Assembly: GCA_024236075.1 (NCBI GenBank)
Contig: JACKLE010000004.1
Location: forward strand, 1 to 64,000
DNA length: 64,000 nt
Direction: 5' to 3'
DNA from: Alphaproteobacteria bacterium
Lineage (GTDB): Bacteria > Pseudomonadota > Alphaproteobacteria > JACAEB01
The notes under the pieces were generated by a model that made no database searches, was not told the origin of the DNA, and saw only the letters and a list, made by a program, of their open reading frames with translations. Below are positions 62,120 to 64,000 of this stretch, in pieces. Every line of letters begins with the position of its first letter. Positions within the stretch are counted from its first letter, which is position 1. A program made the translations under genes and the position numbers.

Positions 62120-63982
62120 ATGGCGTTTCCGCGCTGGTTCATCGACGATGTCCTCGCGCGCACCTCGATCGTCGAGGTGGTGGGCCGGCGCGTCGCCTAC
62201 GACCGGCGCAAGTCGAATCCCTCGCGGCGCGACTTCTGGGGTTGCTGCCCCTTCCACGACGAGAAGACGCCGTCCTTCCACGTGGAGGAGGCGAAGGGAT
62301 TCTACCATTGCTTCGGGTGCGGAAAATCGGGGACGGCGATCACCTTCCTCGAGGAGACCGAGGGCCTGCCGCGCGACGAGGCGGTGAAGCGTCTGGCGGC
62401 CGAAGCCGGCCTCGCCCTGCCGACGGCCTCGGAGAGCCGCGCGGCGGTCGCGCGGGCGGCGGAGGGCGAGCGACTGTCCGCCGCGCTCGCCAAGGCGCAG
62501 GCGCTCTTCCTCGCCGAGCTGCAGGGAGGCTCCGGGCGCGAGGCGCGCGCCTATCTCGCGCGCCGGGGCATAGACGAGGAAACCGCGCGCACCTTCGGGA
62601 TAGGCCTCGCGCCGGCGGGATGGGACACGACGAGCACGCGCCTCGCCGCGGCGGGGATTGCGCCCGAGGCGCTCGTCGCGGCCGGGCTGGCGCGGCCCAG
62701 GCGCACGGGCGGCGGCCTCGTCGACGTCTTCCGCCACCGCGTCACGATTCCGATCTGCGACCTCCACGGGCGGGTCATCGCCTTCGGCGCGCGGGCCCTC
62801 GATCCGGCCGAGAAGGCGAAATATCTGAACTCTCCGGAGACGGCGCTTTTCCACAAGGGCGAGGTTCTGTTCAACCTCCATCGCGCGGGACCCGTGGCGC
62901 GGCGCTCGGGTCGGCTCGTCGTCGTCGAGGGCTATATGGACGCGATCGCCCTCGCCCAGGGCGGGGTCGCCGAGGCCGTGGCGCCGCTCGGCACGGCGCT
63001 CACCCTCGCGCAGGCCCGCCGCCTCTTCCAGATCGCGCCCGAGGTCGTTCTGATGTTCGACGGCGACGAGGCCGGCCGCGAGGCGACGCGCCGCGCGCTG
63101 GGCGTGATCCTGCCCGATCTGCGGGCGGAGTGGACCGTGCGCGTCGCGCGCCTGCCGGACGGGCGCGATCCCGACGACCTTCTGCGCGAGGCGGGCGCGG
63201 AGGGGCTGAAGCGCGTCCTCGCCGAGGCCGAGCCGCTCGCCGAGGCGCTGTGGTCGGCGGCCGGCGCCGGCGCCGAGCTCGACGATCCGCAAGGCCGCCA
63301 GCGCTTCGAGCAGAGCCTCTTCGCGACCGCGGACCTCATCCGCGACCCGGCGCTGCGCCGCCAGTTCCGCGATGCGTTCCGCGAGCGCCTGCAAGCCCAG
63401 CGCGCCGAGCGCCGTCTTGCCGCGCGCGGGCGCGCCGCGCCCCGTCCGCCGCCCTTGAGCCCGGCAGTGAAGGCGAGCCCCCTCGCGCTGCTCGCCCGCG
63501 CCGCGCGCCGTGAGATCGGCACGAACACGCAGCGCAGCCTCGTGCTTTTTCTTATGCACCATCCCTGGCTCGCCGAGCGCCACGCCGAGGCGCTGAGCGT
63601 CGTGATCCTTCCCGATCCCCAGCTCGAGGAGCTGAAGCAGCGCATCGTGAACCTTGCCGCCGTGCAACAAAGCCTTGACAGCCAAGAGTTGAAAGGCCAC
63701 CTCTTGGCGCAGGGCGCGGGGGATATCCTCAAGGGCCTCTTTGCCTCGTTGGAGGCGAGGCGCTCGATAGCGGTTCGGCCGGGCGCGACGGAAGACGAGA
63801 TTGCGGCATCCTTCAGGGATCTGCTACGCCGGCCGGAACTGGCGGGAAACGCAGGCGAACCAGGTCATATTGGGCGTGGCATTGAACCGTCGAAGAGCTC
63901 CGAGGCTGGTCGTGCGGCTCACCGAATGGCGTCGGGAGTGGCGCGGATTCGCGCTGCGCAATTGTTCCGCCGCGAGCGCTGA
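62120..63982 (+). CDS. dnaG: DNA primase
   Basis: Synthesises RNA primers for replication, 620 aa. The zinc-binding CHC2 domain shows CCPFHDEKTPSFHVEE and HCFGCGKSG. The TOPRIM catalytic domain has LVVVEGYMDAIALAQGG and VLMFDGDEAGREATRRAL, with DPDDLLRE following. The ATG at 62120 has GGAGAGG upstream. The last 45 or so residues (from about ELAGNAGEP to the stop) use codons rare elsewhere in the gene, such as CTA, GGA, CGT and CGA. They do not look like the helical helicase-binding tail, so the annotated end may reflect a frameshift or drifted terminus. Confidence 0.93.
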   Translation: MAFPRWFIDDVLARTSIVEVVGRRVAYDRRKSNPSRRDFWGCCPFHDEKTPSFHVEEAKGFYHCFGCGKSGTAITFLEETEGLPRDEAVKRLAAEAGLALPTASESRAAVARAAEGERLSAALAKAQALFLAELQGGSGREARAYLARRGIDEETARTFGIGLAPAGWDTTSTRLAAAGIAPEALVAAGLARPRRTGGGLVDVFRHRVTIPICDLHGRVIAFGARALDPAEKAKYLNSPETALFHKGEVLFNLHRAGPVARRSGRLVVVEGYMDAIALAQGGVAEAVAPLGTALTLAQARRLFQIAPEVVLMFDGDEAGREATRRALGVILPDLRAEWTVRVARLPDGRDPDDLLREAGAEGLKRVLAEAEPLAEALWSAAGAGAELDDPQGRQRFEQSLFATADLIRDPALRRQFRDAFRERLQAQRAERRLAARGRAAPRPPPLSPAVKASPLALLARAARREIGTNTQRSLVLFLMHHPWLAERHAEALSVVILPDPQLEELKQRIVNLAAVQQSLDSQELKGHLLAQGAGDILKGLFASLEARRSIAVRPGATEDEIAASFRDLLRRPELAGNAGEPGHIGRGIEPSKSSEAGRAAHRMASGVARIRAAQLFRRER

Positions 63983-64000
63983 GGGGCCGATGCACGCCTT

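Overview
The window reads as chromosome of a very GC-rich alphaproteobacterium. The evidence is a PopZ-type pole organiser, Aap-type amino-acid ABC transporter genes, two STN-type TonB receptors with FecI/FecR pairs, a near-perfect CtrA box, and the order PCMT, TolC-like, popZ, valS near dnaG. Caulobacterales, Parvularculales or a neighbouring order would fit; no marker here fixes the genus. I see no insertion sequence, prophage, CRISPR array or rRNA.

Layout. 1-2585: end of an aapQMP amino-acid importer. 2718-9341: housekeeping and small-metabolite genes: cytochrome b561, a small membrane protein, a cysteine synthase / sulfurtransferase / GNAT operon, a Nudix hydrolase, a photolyase and a GntR regulator. 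9338-26797: a catabolic-looking island. It holds an acyl-CoA ligase, a nitroreductase divergent from it, three SxxK serine hydrolases (one fused to an esterase-like domain whose nucleophile position is Ala), an alpha/beta hydrolase, an RDD protein, a PQQ beta-propeller dehydrogenase, a FecI/FecR/STN-TonB-receptor surface-signalling set, a GMC oxidoreductase and a class III CoA-transferase. 26968-38865: four tightly overlapping minus-strand genes for exported proteins I cannot assign to a known family. They are a 1424-aa beta-helix/TPR protein, a 315-aa protein, a 2001-aa modular protein ending in a protein-kinase-like domain, and a 219-aa protein. This is the most novel part of the window.

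39046-49603: a glycan-assembly locus with a GT4, three stand-alone GT2s, a GT2-methyltransferase-deacetylase fusion, an ABC flippase-like exporter and galE. 49694-55191: a second FecR/ECF sigma/STN-receptor set, again followed by an SxxK hydrolase-like exported protein. 55297-55938: terminator, tRNA-Asn, a predicted CtrA-linked small RNA and tRNA-Cys. 56063-63982: conserved core genes PCMT, TolC-like, popZ, valS and dnaG.

How the genes may work together (inference). Each surface-signalling set would sense a ligand through its receptor's STN domain and induce uptake. The neighbouring exported serine hydrolases, which share a C-terminal G-x-G-F-x-P-W-like motif, may process or bind the same ligand. 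The glycan genes look sufficient to build, modify and flip a lipid-linked or surface glycan. The beta-helix/kinase operon looks like an export or effector system of unknown purpose.
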